Shown: positions 1 through 10,155, numbered from the stretch's first letter. The stretch is 64,000 nucleotides of DNA from an uncultured Ruminococcus sp. (GCA_900315975.1 ONBA01000002.1:1-64000); one strand, 5' to 3'. Numbers and translations: made by a program. The notes: a model not told the origin generated them from the letters alone.

Positions 1-1
1 A

Positions 2-232
2 AGAGTAGGTAAGGTTGTAAGCGATAAGATGGATAAAACCGTCGTAGTTGCTATCGTTGATAACGTTAAACACCCGCTTTATAAGAAGATCATCAAGCGC
101 ACCGTTAAGCTCAAGGCTCACGACGAGAACAATGAGTGCAGAATCGGCGACCGCGTTGAGGTCATGGAAACACGCCCGCTTTCCAAGGATAAGAGATGGC
201 GCGTTACCAATATCATCGAAAAGGCTAAGTAA
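2..232 (+). CDS. rpsQ: 30S ribosomal protein S17, 5' end missing
   Basis: The reading frame is open from the window edge, so the first residues lie outside. The visible part (from [16 protein letters not shown]) has the S17 OB-fold pattern, with [12 protein letters not shown] and the distal [23 protein letters not shown]17 is a primary 16S rRNA binder of the small subunit. It is followed by rplN, the standard spc-operon order. An internal ATG at 29 is not the natural start, because the homologous sequence continues upstream of it. Confidence 0.97.
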   Translation, partial: RVGKVVSDKMDKTVVVAIVDNVKHPLYKKIIKRTVKLKAHDENNECRIGDRVEVMETRPLSKDKRWRVTNIIEKAK

Positions 233-273
233 TTTTGATATAAAGCGTTAAGCTTTGAAAGGAGGAACTCGCT

Positions 274-642
274 GTGATACAGATGCAGACTTATTTAAAG
301 GTCGCTGATAACACAGGCGCTAAGGAGCTTATGTGTATCAGAGTTCTGGGTGGTACTCGCCGCAGATATGCAAATATCGGTGACGTAGTAGTCGCTTCCG
401 TTAAGAAAGCAACACCCGGAGGCGTTGTAAAGAAGGGCGACGTTGTAAAGGCAGTTATCGTTCGTTCAGCAAAGGGTCTCAGAAGAGAGGACGGAACATA
501 TATCCGTTTTGATGAGAACGCTGCTGTTATTATTAAGGAAGATAAGAACCCCAAGGGTACTCGTATATTCGGACCTGTTGCTAAGGAGCTTCGTGAAAAG
601 GAATACACAAAGATCCTCAGCCTTGCTCCCGAGGTTCTTTAA
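274..642 (+). CDS. rplN: 50S ribosomal protein L14
   Basis: A 122-residue protein of the usual L14 length, beginning [19 protein letters not shown] and containing the conserved [11 protein letters not shown] and [15 protein letters not shown] stretches. L14 sits at the subunit interface, contacting 23S rRNA and L19. The start is GTG at 274, about eight bases after the AAAGGAGG ribosome binding site; the later ATG would drop the conserved N-terminal MIQ. It lies 41 bases after rpsQ in the spc operon. Confidence 0.98.
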   Translation: MIQMQTYLKVADNTGAKELMCIRVLGGTRRRYANIGDVVVASVKKATPGGVVKKGDVVKAVIVRSAKGLRREDGTYIRFDENAAVIIKEDKNPKGTRIFGPVAKELREKEYTKILSLAPEVL

Positions 643-660
643 TGGAGGTGTCATTCGATT

Positions 661-1002
661 ATGAGTAAAGTTCACGTAAAAACCGGTGACACTGTTATCC
701 TTCTCACAGGTAAGTACGAAGATAAGTACGAGAAGAACGGCGACAGAAAGACCGGTAAAGTCGCACAGGTAAGCCCCAAGGAGGGCAAGGTAATCGTTGA
801 GGGAATCAACGTTATCACAAAGCACGTAAAGCCTACAAGAGTTGGCCAGCAGGGCGGCATCGTTAAGACAGAGGCTCCCATCTATGCTTCAAAGGTACAG
901 CTTGTTTGCCCTAAGTGCGGCAAGCCCACAAGAATCGGTCATGTGATCGAGGGCGACAAGAAGCTCCGCGTTTGCAAGAAGTGCGGCAAGTCTTTTGAAT
1001 AA
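661..1002 (+). CDS. rplX: 50S ribosomal protein L24 with C-terminal zinc ribbon
   Basis: L24 initiates 50S assembly by binding the 5' end of 23S rRNA. The N-terminal half is a KOW domain ([18 protein letters not shown]). The C-terminal part carries two CxxC pairs, CPKCGK near residue 81 and CKKCGK near residue 105, a zinc-ribbon extension found in a subset of bacterial L24 proteins. ATG start 18 bases after rplN, with GGAGGTG upstream. Zinc binding is inferred from the cysteine spacing. Confidence 0.97.
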   Translation: MSKVHVKTGDTVILLTGKYEDKYEKNGDRKTGKVAQVSPKEGKVIVEGINVITKHVKPTRVGQQGGIVKTEAPIYASKVQLVCPKCGKPTRIGHVIEGDKKLRVCKKCGKSFE

Positions 1003-1019
1003 TGTAAAGGAGAAACGAC

Positions 1020-1559
1020 ATGGCAAGATTAAAAGATTATTATGTTAGCGACGTTGCTCCTGCACTGATGAAGAAATTCGGCTATAAGAGCGTTATGCAG
1101 ATCCCGAAGCTCGACAAGGTCGTTATCAATGTCGGCGCTGGCGAGGCTAAGGACAATGCTAAGGTCATCGACGCTATCATGACAGACCTCGCTGCTATCA
1201 CAGGACAGAAGCCCGTAGTGTGCAGAGCTAAGAAGTCAGTTGCTAACTTTAAGCTCCGTGAAGGTATGCCCATCGGCGTAAAGGTAACACTCAGAGCTGA
1301 GAAGATGTATGAATTCGTAGATAAGCTCTTCAACGTTGCGTTCCCCCGTGTACGTGACTTCAGAGGAATCAGCGCAAATTCATTCGACGGCAAGGGCAAC
1401 TACTCAACTGGTATCAAGGAACAGCTTATCTTCCCCGAGATCGAGTATGACAAGATCGACAAGGTAAGAGGTATGGATATCAACTTCATCACAACAGCTA
1501 ACACTGATGAAGAGGGCAGAGAGCTTCTCGCTCTTCTCGGCGCTCCGTTCATCAAGTGA
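1020..1559 (+). CDS. rplE: 50S ribosomal protein L5
   Basis: 179 residues, the normal L5 length. The conserved [21 protein letters not shown] and [17 protein letters not shown] stretches are present, as is the [19 protein letters not shown] region near the C-terminus. L5 binds 5S rRNA and helps form the central protuberance. AAAGGAG precedes the ATG. It sits between rplX and rpsN, as expected for the spc operon. Confidence 0.98.
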   Translation: MARLKDYYVSDVAPALMKKFGYKSVMQIPKLDKVVINVGAGEAKDNAKVIDAIMTDLAAITGQKPVVCRAKKSVANFKLREGMPIGVKVTLRAEKMYEFVDKLFNVAFPRVRDFRGISANSFDGKGNYSTGIKEQLIFPEIEYDKIDKVRGMDINFITTANTDEEGRELLALLGAPFIK

Positions 1560-1575
1560 TCAGGGAGGAAATAAA

Positions 1576-1761
1576 ATGGCTAAAAAGGCAATGATCAATA
1601 AGCAGCAGAGAACTCCCAAGTATTCAACAAGAGCATATAACAGATGCAAGATCTGCGGCAGACCGCACGCATATCTCAGAAAGTTCGGCATCTGCCGTAT
1701 ATGCTTCAGAGAGCTTGCTCACGACGGACAGATCCCCGGCGTTAAGAAGGCAAGCTGGTAA
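1576..1761 (+). CDS. rpsN: 30S ribosomal protein S14, zinc-binding (type Z)
   Basis: A 61-residue S14 of the short zinc-containing type, with two CxxC pairs (CKICGR and CRICFR) around the conserved [20 protein letters not shown] core. The ATG at 1576 is preceded by AGGGAGG. A longer in-frame extension upstream overlaps rplE and is not supported. Gram-positives often also carry a zinc-free S14 paralogue used under zinc limitation; none is visible in this window. Confidence 0.97.
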   Translation: MAKKAMINKQQRTPKYSTRAYNRCKICGRPHAYLRKFGICRICFRELAHDGQIPGVKKASW

Positions 1762-1785
1762 AAATACGAAAAGGAGGTCATCTGC

Positions 1786-2184
1786 ATGCAAATCACTGAT
1801 ACAATCGCTGATCTTTTAACAAGAATCCGCAATGCGAATACTGCTAAGCACGCCACAGTTGACGTTCCCGCTTCCAATGTAAAGAAGGCTATCACACAGA
1901 TCCTCGTAGATGAGGGTTATGTAAAGGGCTTTCAGGTTATAGAAGACGGAAAGCAGGGTGTTATAAGAATCACGCTTAAATACGGCGACAATAAGTCTCC
2001 CGTTATAACCGGTCTCAGAAGAGTTTCTAAGCCCGGTCTGCGTATATACTCAAGCTGCGCAGATATGCCCAAGGTTCGTAAGGGTCTTGGAATCGCAATC
2101 GTTTCAACTTCAAAGGGTATCGTAACTGACAAGAAGGCAAGAGAGCTCAATGTCGGCGGCGAAGTGCTCGCATACATCTGGTAA
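1786..2184 (+). CDS. rpsH: 30S ribosomal protein S8
   Basis: 132 residues starting [17 protein letters not shown], the typical S8 N-terminus, and ending with the conserved [26 protein letters not shown] region. S8 binds the central domain of 16S rRNA and, in E. coli, represses the spc operon by binding its mRNA; whether that autoregulation operates here is not shown by the sequence. AAAAGGAGGT lies just upstream of the ATG. Confidence 0.98.
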   Translation: MQITDTIADLLTRIRNANTAKHATVDVPASNVKKAITQILVDEGYVKGFQVIEDGKQGVIRITLKYGDNKSPVITGLRRVSKPGLRIYSSCADMPKVRKGLGIAIVSTSKGIVTDKKARELNVGGEVLAYIW

Positions 2185-2198
2185 GGAGGAGCTTCAAT

Positions 2199-2744
2199 AT
2201 GTCAAGAATAGGAAGAATGCCTATCACAGTTCCTGCAGGTGTAGAGGTTAAGAACGATAATAACTGCCTCACAGTCAAGGGACCTAAGGGCGAACTTACA
2301 AAGCAGTTCAGCAAAGAGCTCACAATCGAGATCGATGCTAACACAATAACTGTTACAAGACCCAGCGATGACAAGCGTCACCGTTCACTTCACGGTCTTA
2401 CAAGAACTCTCATCGCAAACATGGTTGAGGGTGTAACAAACGGATATTCAAAGACTCTCGAGATCGAGGGTGTCGGCTACCGTGCTGCAAAGAGCGGCAA
2501 CAAGGTAACACTTAACCTTGGCTTCTCTCATCCTGTTGTTCTTGAGGAAACAAGCGCAATCAAGCTTGAAGTTCCCCAGCCCAACAAGATCATCGTAAGC
2601 GGTATCGACAAGCAGGCTGTAGGTCAGTTTGCAGCTGAAGTACGCGAAAAGCGTCCGCCTGAGCCGTATAAGGGCAAGGGTATCAGATATGCCGGCGAGC
2701 ACATCATCCGCAAGGAAGGTAAGGCCGGTAAGGGCAAGAAGTAA
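2199..2744 (+). CDS. rplF: 50S ribosomal protein L6
   Basis: 181 residues beginning MSRIGRMPITVPAGVEV, with the two repeated L6 domains and the hallmark C-terminal motif RPPEPYKGKGIRYAGE. L6 binds near the sarcin-ricin loop of 23S rRNA. AAGGAGGAG precedes the ATG, only 14 bases after rpsH, indicating co-transcription. Confidence 0.98.
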   Translation: MSRIGRMPITVPAGVEVKNDNNCLTVKGPKGELTKQFSKELTIEIDANTITVTRPSDDKRHRSLHGLTRTLIANMVEGVTNGYSKTLEIEGVGYRAAKSGNKVTLNLGFSHPVVLEETSAIKLEVPQPNKIIVSGIDKQAVGQFAAEVREKRPPEPYKGKGIRYAGEHIIRKEGKAGKGKK

Positions 2745-2763
2745 TTAGAAGGAGCAAATTGCT

Positions 2764-3123
2764 ATGATAAAAAAGTTTGACAGCAATAAGGCAAGATTAA
2801 AGAGACACCGCAGAGTACGCGCTAAGATCTCTGGTACTGCCGAGCGTCCCCGTCTCAATGTATTCCGTTCAACAAAGCACATCTATGCACAGATCATCGA
2901 TGATGTAAACGGTGTTACTCTTGCTTCTGCATCCAGCATGGACAAGGGCTTTGAGGGCAACGGCGGCAACGTTGACGGTGCACGCAAGGTTGGCGAGCTC
3001 ATCGCTAAGAACGCAGCTGATAAGGGCATCAGCGAAGTCGTTTTCGACAGAGGCGGTTACCTCTACCACGGTAGAGTACAGGCTCTCGCAGAGGGCGCTC
3101 GCGAAAACGGATTAAAGTTCTAA
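2764..3123 (+). CDS. rplR: 50S ribosomal protein L18
   Basis: 119 residues with the L18 landmarks: basic N-terminus ([17 protein letters not shown]), [20 protein letters not shown], and the C-terminal [27 protein letters not shown]18 mediates attachment of 5S rRNA to the 50S subunit together with L5. AGAAGGAG upstream, 19 bases after rplF. Confidence 0.98.
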   Translation: MIKKFDSNKARLKRHRRVRAKISGTAERPRLNVFRSTKHIYAQIIDDVNGVTLASASSMDKGFEGNGGNVDGARKVGELIAKNAADKGISEVVFDRGGYLYHGRVQALAEGARENGLKF

Positions 3124-3138
3124 GAGGGAGGTAAAACA

Positions 3139-3639
3139 ATGGCTAATATTGAAACACAGGCTCCTGAGCTTCAGGAAAAAGTTGTTGCCATCAACAGAGT
3201 ATCAAAGACTGTTAAGGGCGGCCGTATCATGAAGTTCTCAGCACTCGTTGTTGTAGGCGACGGCAATGGAACAGTCGGCTTCGGTCTTGGTAAGTCAGGC
3301 GAAGTTCCGGACGCTATCCGCAAGGGCATCGAGGATGCTAAGAAGAACCTCTGCAAGATCGCTCTCAAGGGTACAACTATCCCTCACGAGGTTATCGGCG
3401 CATTCGGCGCAGGCAGAGTTCTTATGAAGCCCGCTGCACCCGGTACCGGCGTTATCGCAGGCGGTCCTGTTCGTGCAGTCATCGAAGTAGCAGGTATCAA
3501 GGATATCAGAACAAAGTCACTTCGTTCAAATAACCCCTGCAATGTAGTAAGAGCTACTATCGCAGGCCTTCAGGCTTGCACTTCCGCTAAGGACGTTGCT
3601 GAAAAGAGAGGCAAGTCCGTAAAGGAAATCTTAGGTTAA
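3139..3639 (+). CDS. rpsE: 30S ribosomal protein S5
   Basis: 166 residues containing the S5 signature ([20 protein letters not shown]) and the conserved [17 protein letters not shown] and [19 protein letters not shown] stretches. S5 contributes to translational accuracy and mRNA entry-site helicase activity. AAGAGGGAGG precedes the ATG, 15 bases after rplR. Confidence 0.98.
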   Translation: MANIETQAPELQEKVVAINRVSKTVKGGRIMKFSALVVVGDGNGTVGFGLGKSGEVPDAIRKGIEDAKKNLCKIALKGTTIPHEVIGAFGAGRVLMKPAAPGTGVIAGGPVRAVIEVAGIKDIRTKSLRSNNPCNVVRATIAGLQACTSAKDVAEKRGKSVKEILG

Positions 3640-3652
3640 GGAGGACTGACAA

Positions 3653-3829
3653 ATGGCAAAGAACATCAAGCTCACAAAGAGCCTTATCGGCAGAAAGAAA
3701 GATCAGATCGCTACAGCTCAGTCTCTCGGCCTCAGAAAAGTCGGCGACGTAACAACTCAGCCTGACAATGCTCAGACACAGGGCAAGATCAACAAGATCT
3801 CACACCTCATCGAGGTTACAGAAGCGTAA
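3653..3829 (+). CDS. rpmD: 50S ribosomal protein L30
   Basis: A short 58-residue protein (MAKNIKLTKSLIGRKKDQIA...) with the L30 ferredoxin-like pattern: K-S-L-I-G near the start, ATAQSLGLRKVGD, and a C-terminal KINKISHLIEV. Its place between rpsE and rplO is exactly that of rpmD. The ATG at 3653 follows AAGGAGG, 13 bases after the rpsE stop. Confidence 0.96.
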   Translation: MAKNIKLTKSLIGRKKDQIATAQSLGLRKVGDVTTQPDNAQTQGKINKISHLIEVTEA

Positions 3830-3847
3830 GCAAGGAGGTGCACAAGC

Positions 3848-4288
3848 ATGAAAATTCACGAATTAACTCCCGCGGCTGATTCCAATAAGGCTGTTAAGCG
3901 TATCGGCAGAGGCCACGGTTCAGGTAACGGAAAGACAGCCGGCAAGGGCCATAAGGGTCAGAACGCACGCAGCGGCGGCGGCGTAAGAATCGGATTCGAG
4001 GGTGGTCAGATGCCTCTGGCAAGACGTATCCCTAAGAGAGGATTCAATAACATTTTCGCTACTAAGTACGCAATCGTAAATGTATCAGACCTTAACAAGT
4101 TCAAGGACGGTACTGTCGTTGACGCTGAGCTTCTCAAGGCTTCAGGTCTCATCAAGAAGGAATACGACGGCGTAAAGATCCTCGGAAACGGAGAGCTTAC
4201 CGCTAAGCTGACAGTTAAAGCTGCAAAATTCTCTCAGAGTGCTGTAGAGAAGATAGAAAAGGCAGGCGGAAAGACAGAGGTGATGTAA
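3848..4288 (+). CDS. rplO: 50S ribosomal protein L15
   Basis: 146 residues starting [26 protein letters not shown], with the Gly/Lys-rich [28 protein letters not shown] segment that threads into 23S rRNA. AAGGAGGTG precedes the ATG. The stop codon at 4286-4288 is directly followed by the GTG start of secY, so the two are translationally coupled. Confidence 0.98.
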   Translation: MKIHELTPAADSNKAVKRIGRGHGSGNGKTAGKGHKGQNARSGGGVRIGFEGGQMPLARRIPKRGFNNIFATKYAIVNVSDLNKFKDGTVVDAELLKASGLIKKEYDGVKILGNGELTAKLTVKAAKFSQSAVEKIEKAGGKTEVM

Positions 4289-4289
4289 T

Positions 4290-5630
4290 GTGTTTCAGAC
4301 ACTGAAACGTGCTTGGAGTGTTCCGGATATCCGGAAGAAGCTTTTATACACATTACTCATGGTCATCATTTTCAGATTTGGAAGCGCGATCGCTGTTCCG
4401 TATCTCAACCCTTCAATCGTTAACGCTTGGATGGAGCAGAACGCTACAAACGGTAACTTCCTCGAATATCTGAACACAATCACCGGTGGTGCGCTCTCAC
4501 AGGCAACCATCTTCTCACTTTCGATCACGCCATTCATTAATGCGTCGATCATTATGCAGCTGCTCACCTACGCTCTTCCTCCTCTCGAACGATTGAGAGA
4601 CGAGGGCGAAGAGGGCAGAAAGAAACTCAATAAAATTACAGCGGCGGTCGCTATGATCCTCGCAGTATTCATGGGTTCTGCTTATTACCTTACTCTCAGA
4701 CGTATGGTCAACGTTAAGGATGCCGATGGCAAAGTTCTCGGCGATGCGCTGAAATACTCTGAAGGCGGCTACGGAATATTCGCTGCTATCGTTATTATAA
4801 CTGCTTTTGTTGCTGGTGCTTCATTCGTTGTATGGATGGGTAACCGCATCAGTGATAAGGGTATCGGCAACGGTGTTTCAATGCTCCTCTTCGCTGGTAT
4901 CGCAGCTCGTTTCCCTGTTGACGCTGGTAAGCTCATCGGTTATACTATCGAAGAGCCCTCAAAATACCTCTGGGTTACACTCGGATACTTAGTATTCATC
5001 ATCTTTGAATTCGCTTTCATCGTTTTCATGAACGAGGCGGAAAGAAGAATTCCGATACAGTATGCTAAGCGCGTTGTCGGCAGAAAGCAGTACGGCGGTC
5101 AGAAGACCCACATTCCTATGAAGGTCATGATGAGCGGCGTTATGCCTATCATCTTCGCTATGTCTTTCATGGCTCTTCCGCAGACAATTCAGCTCGTTAA
5201 GGAGAATCCCCACGACGGCAGCTTCTATGCTAAGTTCTGTGACTTCTTCTCAACAAGAAGCTTCTCATACGCACTCATTTATTTCGTACTCATAATCGCG
5301 TTCAACTATTTCTACGTTTCGATCCAGTACAACCCAATCGAGATCGCTAACAACCTTCGTCAGTCAAACGGTGGTATCCCCGGCATCAGACCAGGTAAAC
5401 CCACTTCCGACTACATTCAGAGAGTTCTTTCAAAGATCTCACTCGTTGGTGCGATATTCCTCGGAATCATCGCTGTTATCCCGATCTTCTTCTCAATGGC
5501 TGATCAGAAACTCAGCACTCTTTCAATGGGTGGTACTACTATCCTCATCGCAGTAAGCGTTGCGCTTGAGACTACACGTACACTTGAATCACAGCTCATG
5601 ATGAGACACCACAAGGGCTTCCTTTCATAA
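4290..5630 (+). CDS. secY: preprotein translocase channel subunit SecY
   Basis: 446 residues with the ten hydrophobic segments of SecY. Landmarks: PDIRKKLLYTLLMVIIFRFG at the start, the plug/TM2 region with SIMQLLTYALPPLERLRDEGEEGRKK, and the NPIEIANNLRQSNGGIPGIRPGKPT cytoplasmic loop that contacts the ribosome and SecA. It forms the protein-export channel. GTG start at 4290, one base after the rplO stop, with the AGAGGTGA ribosome binding site inside rplO. An out-of-frame ATG at 4288 meets a stop soon after. Confidence 0.98.
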   Translation: MFQTLKRAWSVPDIRKKLLYTLLMVIIFRFGSAIAVPYLNPSIVNAWMEQNATNGNFLEYLNTITGGALSQATIFSLSITPFINASIIMQLLTYALPPLERLRDEGEEGRKKLNKITAAVAMILAVFMGSAYYLTLRRMVNVKDADGKVLGDALKYSEGGYGIFAAIVIITAFVAGASFVVWMGNRISDKGIGNGVSMLLFAGIAARFPVDAGKLIGYTIEEPSKYLWVTLGYLVFIIFEFAFIVFMNEAERRIPIQYAKRVVGRKQYGGQKTHIPMKVMMSGVMPIIFAMSFMALPQTIQLVKENPHDGSFYAKFCDFFSTRSFSYALIYFVLIIAFNYFYVSIQYNPIEIANNLRQSNGGIPGIRPGKPTSDYIQRVLSKISLVGAIFLGIIAVIPIFFSMADQKLSTLSMGGTTILIAVSVALETTRTLESQLMMRHHKGFLS

Positions 5631-5654
5631 GCCTGACACAAGGAGGATAAAATC

Positions 5655-6290
5655 ATGAATCTTATTTTCTTAGGCGCTCCCGGCGCAGGAAAGGGTACAC
5701 AGGCAGAGGTCGTTTCCGATGCCCTCAATATCCCGCAGATCTCAACAGGTAATATTCTTCGCGAAGCTGCTAAGAATGGCACCGAGTACGGTCTCAAGGC
5801 GAAGGCTGCTATGGACGCAGGCGCTCTCGTTTCTGACGATATCGTAATTGGTATCCTCAAGGAGAGAATCGCTGAGGACGACTGCAAGGAAGGTTTCATC
5901 CTTGACGGTTTCCCCAGAACTGTTCCGCAGGCTGAGGCTCTTGACGCTATGGGTATCAAGATCGACAAGGTGATAGAGATCGATGTTCCCGATGAAACAA
6001 TCAAGCAGAGAGTTTCAGGCAGACGCGTTTGCCAGGGATGCGGCGCTTCTTATCACGTTGAATATAAGCCCACTAAGGTAGAGGGCGTTTGCGATAAGTG
6101 CGGCGACAAGACTATCGTTCGTAAGGACGATCAGCCCGAAGTCGTTCTCGACCGTCTCGCAACTTATCACGAAAAAACAGCTCCCCTCAAGGACTACTAC
6201 GAGAAGCAGGGCAAGCTTGTTTCTGTAAAGGGTCAGGAGGAAGTTGCTGATACTTCTAAGCTTACACTTGAAGCTGTAGGAGTTAAGTAA
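5655..6290 (+). CDS. adk: adenylate kinase with zinc-type lid
   Basis: Catalyses ATP + AMP = 2 ADP. The P-loop [10 protein letters not shown] is at residues 7-16, the AMP-binding segment [10 protein letters not shown] follows, and DGFPRT is at about residue 84. The lid carries four cysteines (CQGC and CDKC, near residues 126-149), the zinc-binding form common in Gram-positives. 211 residues. AGGAGG precedes the ATG. Its stop overlaps the map start (TAATG), the usual secY-adk-map arrangement. Confidence 0.98.
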   Translation: MNLIFLGAPGAGKGTQAEVVSDALNIPQISTGNILREAAKNGTEYGLKAKAAMDAGALVSDDIVIGILKERIAEDDCKEGFILDGFPRTVPQAEALDAMGIKIDKVIEIDVPDETIKQRVSGRRVCQGCGASYHVEYKPTKVEGVCDKCGDKTIVRKDDQPEVVLDRLATYHEKTAPLKDYYEKQGKLVSVKGQEEVADTSKLTLEAVGVK

Positions 6291-7042
6291 TGAGCATTAC
6301 TATTAAATCAAAGTCCGAATTAGCCATAATGCGTGAGGCAGGTCGTCTGACTTGCGGCGCAATATGGTATGCGGGCGAAAGAATAAAGCCGGGTATGTCG
6401 ACCCTCGATGTAGATAAACTGGTCGGCGAGTTTTATGCAAGACATGGCGTAAGATCCTGCTTTAAAGGTCTTTACGGATTCCCGGGGAATGCTTGTATCT
6501 CCGTTAACGAGGAGATAATCCACGGTATCCCTAAAGCAAGCCGAAGATTAAAGGAAGGCGATATTGTAAGTATCGACACCGGAGCTGCTTATAACGGCTT
6601 CAACGGCGACAGCTGCTGGACCTTCCCTGTCGGCAAAATTTCTGATGAGGCTAAAGCATTGCTTGAGGTCACTGAGAAGAGTCTTTTTGAAGGAATCGCT
6701 CAGGCTCAGGCGGGCGCAAGAGTCGGAGATATTTCTCATGCTGTAGAAGAATACTGCGCTTCACGAGGCTACGGAATCGTAAGAAATTACTGCGGCCACG
6801 GTATCGGCAGAGAGGTACACGAATCACCGGAAGTTCCGAACTGGGGACGTGCTGGGCACGGACCAAGACTCGTTTCCGGTATGACGATATGTATTGAGCC
6901 TATGATCAATGTCAAAGGCGACGATGTTAAAACTCTCAAGGACGGTTGGACCGTGGTTACCAAAAGTGGTTCACTGTCAGCTCATTTTGAGCACATGATC
7001 GCAATAACTCCTGACGGTCCCGTCATTTTGACTCAGCCCTGA
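6290..7042 (+). CDS. map: methionine aminopeptidase, type I
   Basis: Removes the initiator methionine from nascent proteins. 250 residues with the pita-bread fold metal ligands in conserved settings: the Asp in VSIDTGAAYNGFNGDS (first canonical metal Asp), the second Asp in NGDSCWTF, the His in NYCGHGIGREVHE, then IEPM and the C-terminal HFEHMIAI glutamate. The ATG overlaps the adk stop codon by one base. Confidence 0.96.
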   Translation: MSITIKSKSELAIMREAGRLTCGAIWYAGERIKPGMSTLDVDKLVGEFYARHGVRSCFKGLYGFPGNACISVNEEIIHGIPKASRRLKEGDIVSIDTGAAYNGFNGDSCWTFPVGKISDEAKALLEVTEKSLFEGIAQAQAGARVGDISHAVEEYCASRGYGIVRNYCGHGIGREVHESPEVPNWGRAGHGPRLVSGMTICIEPMINVKGDDVKTLKDGWTVVTKSGSLSAHFEHMIAITPDGPVILTQP

Positions 7043-7056
7043 CGGAGGGAATTATT

Positions 7057-7299
7057 GTGAAGCTAAATGTTGGCTCGGTCGTTAGAGCAAAAGCCGGACG
7101 CGACTGCGGAGGTTTCTTCGTGGTAACAGTCCTCGGCAAGGATCACTGCTTTATCGCTGACGGAAAGAGCAGAAAGCTCGCTTCCCCAAAGCGCAAGAAT
7201 TTAAAGCATATCGCTCTGACCGATAGCATGATTGATATCAACGATATAACTGATAAAAAACTCAGAACAATGCTCAGGACGATGAGCGAGGCTGAGTAA
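7057..7299 (+). CDS. KOW-domain RNA-binding protein (L14e-like)
   Basis: A small 80-residue protein beginning with a KOW-like pattern, [22 protein letters not shown], followed by a basic segment ([16 protein letters not shown]). Proteins of this type lie between map and infA in many clostridial and bacillar spc operons and are annotated as L14e/L6e/L27e-like; their exact role is not established. GTG start after GGAGGG, 14 bases after map. The position strongly suggests a link to ribosome function. Confidence 0.85.
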   Translation: MKLNVGSVVRAKAGRDCGGFFVVTVLGKDHCFIADGKSRKLASPKRKNLKHIALTDSMIDINDITDKKLRTMLRTMSEAE

Positions 7300-7313
7300 A
7301 GGAGGTTATCCAA

Positions 7314-7532
7314 GTGTCCAAAGAAGATGTGATCGAGGTTGAAGGCGTTGTAACAGACGCTCTCCCTAATGCAATGTTTAAAGTACAGCTCGAAAACGGT
7401 CATGAGGTTCTCTCACACGTTTCCGGCAAACTCAGAATGAATTATATCAGAATCGTGCCCGGCGATAAGGTGAAGCTTGAAATGTCACCCTACGATCTCT
7501 CAAAGGGTCGTATCACATGGCGCGTTAAGTAA
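7314..7532 (+). CDS. infA: translation initiation factor IF-1
   Basis: 72 residues, exactly the family length. Single OB-fold: [64 protein letters not shown]-1 occupies the A site during initiation. GTG start, 14 bases after the KOW gene, with AAAGGAGG upstream. Confidence 0.98.
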   Translation: MSKEDVIEVEGVVTDALPNAMFKVQLENGHEVLSHVSGKLRMNYIRIVPGDKVKLEMSPYDLSKGRITWRVK

Positions 7533-7574
7533 AAAAGGACATCTGTCCACTACCCGCTAAAGGAGGTATTTTCA

Positions 7575-7688
7575 ATGAAAGTCAGACCTTCAGTAAAACC
7601 TATTTGCGAAAAGTGCAAGGTTATCAAACGTAAAGGCAGAATCATGGTTATCTGCGAAAATCCTAAGCATAAGCAGCGTCAGGGTTAA
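7575..7688 (+). CDS. rpmJ: 50S ribosomal protein L36, zinc form
   Basis: A 37-residue protein with sequence [20 protein letters not shown] at its start and the zinc ligands C11, C14, C27 and H32 (CEKC...CENPKH). It lies between infA and rpsM, its normal place. The ATG at 7575 follows AAAGGAGG. Confidence 0.97.
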   Translation: MKVRPSVKPICEKCKVIKRKGRIMVICENPKHKQRQG

Positions 7689-7718
7689 TCCTTGCTGCAA
7701 TAATGGAGGTAATACAAT

Positions 7719-8087
7719 ATGGCAAGAATAGCTGGTGTTGACCTTCCCAAGAATAAGAGAATCGAAATCGGACTCACTTATATCTACGGAATCGGTCGTC
7801 AGACTGCAACAGACATCCTCGCTAACACAGGCGTTAACCCTGACGTAAGAGTTAAGGATCTCGCTGAAGAGGATGTAGCTAAGCTTCGTGACTATATCGA
7901 CGAACATTACACTGTTGAGGGCGATCTTCGTCGTGAAGTTGCTCTTAACATCAAGAGACTTGTTGAAATAGGCTGCTACAGAGGCGTTCGTCACAGAAAG
8001 GGTCTCCCCGTAAGAGGTCAGAGAACTAAGACAAACGCAAGAACTCGTAAGGGTCCTGTAAAGACTATCGCAAACAAGAAGAAGTAA
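7719..8087 (+). CDS. rpsM: 30S ribosomal protein S13
   Basis: 122 residues starting [26 protein letters not shown], with the C-terminal [23 protein letters not shown] motif that contacts the P-site tRNA. S13 lies in the head of the 30S subunit and forms an inter-subunit bridge. ATG after GGAGGT; start of the alpha-operon part of the cluster. Confidence 0.98.
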   Translation: MARIAGVDLPKNKRIEIGLTYIYGIGRQTATDILANTGVNPDVRVKDLAEEDVAKLRDYIDEHYTVEGDLRREVALNIKRLVEIGCYRGVRHRKGLPVRGQRTKTNARTRKGPVKTIANKKK

Positions 8088-8100
8088 GGAGGTATGAGCT

Positions 8101-8505
8101 TTGGCACAGCAGAAAGGTAAAAAGGTCTCTACTATCAGAAGACGTAGAGAGCGTAAGAATATCGAAAGCGGCGCAGTTCATATTCAGTCCACTTTCAATA
8201 ATACAATCGTAACAATCACAGATACTCAGGGCAACGCTATCTCATGGGCAAGCGCAGGCGAGCTCGGATTCAGAGGCTCTAAGAAGTCAACTCCTTTCGC
8301 AGCACAGACTGCTGCTGAAACAGCTGCTAAGGCTGCTATGGAGCACGGTCTCAAGTTCGTAGAAGTTTACGTAAAGGGACCCGGCGCTGGTCGTGAGGCT
8401 GCTATAAGAGCACTTCAGACTGTAGGTCTTGAGGTAAGAATGATCAAGGACGTTACTCCCATTCCTCACAATGGCTGCCGTCCGCCTAAAAGACGTCGCG
8501 TCTAA
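8101..8505 (+). CDS. rpsK: 30S ribosomal protein S11
   Basis: 134 residues with the S11 core: [41 protein letters not shown], and the C-terminal [18 protein letters not shown]. The start is TTG at 8101, seven to eight bases after AAGGAGGT; the next residues [18 protein letters not shown] fit the family. S11 forms part of the 30S platform. Confidence 0.97.
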   Translation: MAQQKGKKVSTIRRRRERKNIESGAVHIQSTFNNTIVTITDTQGNAISWASAGELGFRGSKKSTPFAAQTAAETAAKAAMEHGLKFVEVYVKGPGAGREAAIRALQTVGLEVRMIKDVTPIPHNGCRPPKRRRV

Positions 8506-8526
8506 TCAAAACGGAGGTGTTTTTAA

Positions 8527-9126
8527 ATGGCAGTTCAGAAAGAACCTATTCTTAAAAAGTGCAGATATCTGGGAATCAGCCCCGCTGTTATGGGCGTTTC
8601 AAAGAAGGAGTCTATCCGCTTCAAGAACGCTAACAACAGAAAGAAGATCTCTGAATACGGTCTTCAGCTGAAGGAAAAGCAGAAGCTGAAGTTTATCTAC
8701 GGCGTTCTTGAGAAGCAGTTCAGACACTACTTCGCAATCGCTGAAAAAATGGAAGGTAAGGCCGGTGATAACCTTATCACTGTTCTCGAATCCAGACTCG
8801 ACAGCGTTGTTTACAGAATGGGCCTTGCTCTCACAAGACGTGAGGCAAGACAGCTTGTTGTTCACAGCCACTACACAGTAAACGGCAAAAAGGTTAACAT
8901 TCCTTCCTACAGAGTTAAAGTCGGCGATGTTATCGCTCTTCGTGAGAAGGACAGAACATCTGATAAGTTCAAGTCAACAGTTGAGCTTACAGCTGACAGA
9001 ATCGTTCCTACATGGCTCGATGCTAAGAAGGACGATTTCTCAGCAAAGGTTACTCGTCTCCCCTCAGCAGAGGATATTGACTACGAGGTTGCTACACACC
9101 TCATCGTCGAGCTGTACTCCAAGTAA
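8527..9126 (+). CDS. rpsD: 30S ribosomal protein S4 (zinc-free form)
   Basis: 199 residues. The S4 RNA-binding domain is seen at RLDSVVYRMGLALTRREARQLVVHSHYTVNGKKV, followed by the C-terminal PTWL motif. The N-terminus (MAVQKEPILKKCRYLGISPAV) has one cysteine instead of the four-Cys zinc knuckle, so this is the C-minus type. S4 nucleates 30S body assembly. ATG after GGAGGTG. Confidence 0.97.
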   Translation: MAVQKEPILKKCRYLGISPAVMGVSKKESIRFKNANNRKKISEYGLQLKEKQKLKFIYGVLEKQFRHYFAIAEKMEGKAGDNLITVLESRLDSVVYRMGLALTRREARQLVVHSHYTVNGKKVNIPSYRVKVGDVIALREKDRTSDKFKSTVELTADRIVPTWLDAKKDDFSAKVTRLPSAEDIDYEVATHLIVELYSK

Positions 9127-9189
9127 TCGCAAGACTGCTTAGGATGTCAGAACTCAAAATAACACTTATTGCGAAACAGGAGGGTTTTT

Positions 9190-10155
9190 ATGCTGGAAAA
9201 GATAAATAAGCCTGATATCGACATTGTCGAGCTTAAAAGTGACGGCAAATACGGCAAATTCGTTTTAGCACCGCTTGAGCGCGGATACGGTATCACACTG
9301 GGCAACAGCCTCAGACGCGTGCTGCTCTCCTCTCTTCCGGGCGTGGCTGTAACATCTGTAAAGCTTTCGGGCAAGGATGGCACAGTTCACCATGAGTTGT
9401 CAACGATTCCGGGCGTAAAGGAAGACGTCACAGAGATAATCCTCAGCATTAAGGGTCTTACTGCTAAGCTTTACGGAGAAGGTCCTAAGACCGTATACGT
9501 AGAGGCTGAAGGCGAGTGCGAGATCACTGCCGGCGACATAAAGACCGATTCTGAGGTTAATATCCTCGATCCCGGTATGCACATCGCTACACTGGGTAAA
9601 GACGCCAAGCTGTACATGGAAATAACTATCGACAGAGGCAGAGGCTATGTTTCCGCTGAAAGAAACAAGAAGCAGATCAACCTCCCAGTTGACGTTATCG
9701 CTGTTGACAGCATATACACACCTGTTCTTAAGGTCAACTACACTGTAGAGGATACTCGTCTCGGACAGGTTACTGACTACGATAAGCTCACTATGGAGGT
9801 ATGGACCGACGGTACTATCTCCGCTAAGGAAGCTTTATCTCAGGCAGCTAATCTCCTCGGCGAACACCTCAAGCTGTTCATCGACCTCTCAGAAGAGGCT
9901 GGACTCGCTGAAGTTCTCGTTGAAAAGGACGAAAAGGGTAAGGAGAAGATCCTCGAAATGACTATCGAAGACCTCGACCTTTCAGTTCGTTCGTTCAACT
10001 GCTTAAAGCGTGCTGGAATCAATACAGTAGACGACCTCATCAACAAGTCTGAGGAAGAAATGATGAAGGTTAGAAACCTTGGAAAGAAATCCTTCGACGA
10101 GGTAAAGGAAAAGCTCCAGTCACTGGGCTTTGACCTCTCCTCAGAAGAAGAATAA
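9190..10155 (+). CDS. rpoA: RNA polymerase alpha subunit
   Basis: 321 residues. The N-terminal dimerisation domain shows [28 protein letters not shown] and the C-terminal domain shows [23 protein letters not shown] and [13 protein letters not shown]. The N-terminal domain scaffolds beta and beta'; the C-terminal domain binds UP elements and activators. The ATG at 9190 follows ACAGGAGGG; an upstream TTG would place the ribosome binding site inside the gene. Confidence 0.97.
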   Translation: MLEKINKPDIDIVELKSDGKYGKFVLAPLERGYGITLGNSLRRVLLSSLPGVAVTSVKLSGKDGTVHHELSTIPGVKEDVTEIILSIKGLTAKLYGEGPKTVYVEAEGECEITAGDIKTDSEVNILDPGMHIATLGKDAKLYMEITIDRGRGYVSAERNKKQINLPVDVIAVDSIYTPVLKVNYTVEDTRLGQVTDYDKLTMEVWTDGTISAKEALSQAANLLGEHLKLFIDLSEEAGLAEVLVEKDEKGKEKILEMTIEDLDLSVRSFNCLKRAGINTVDDLINKSEEEMMKVRNLGKKSFDEVKEKLQSLGFDLSSEEE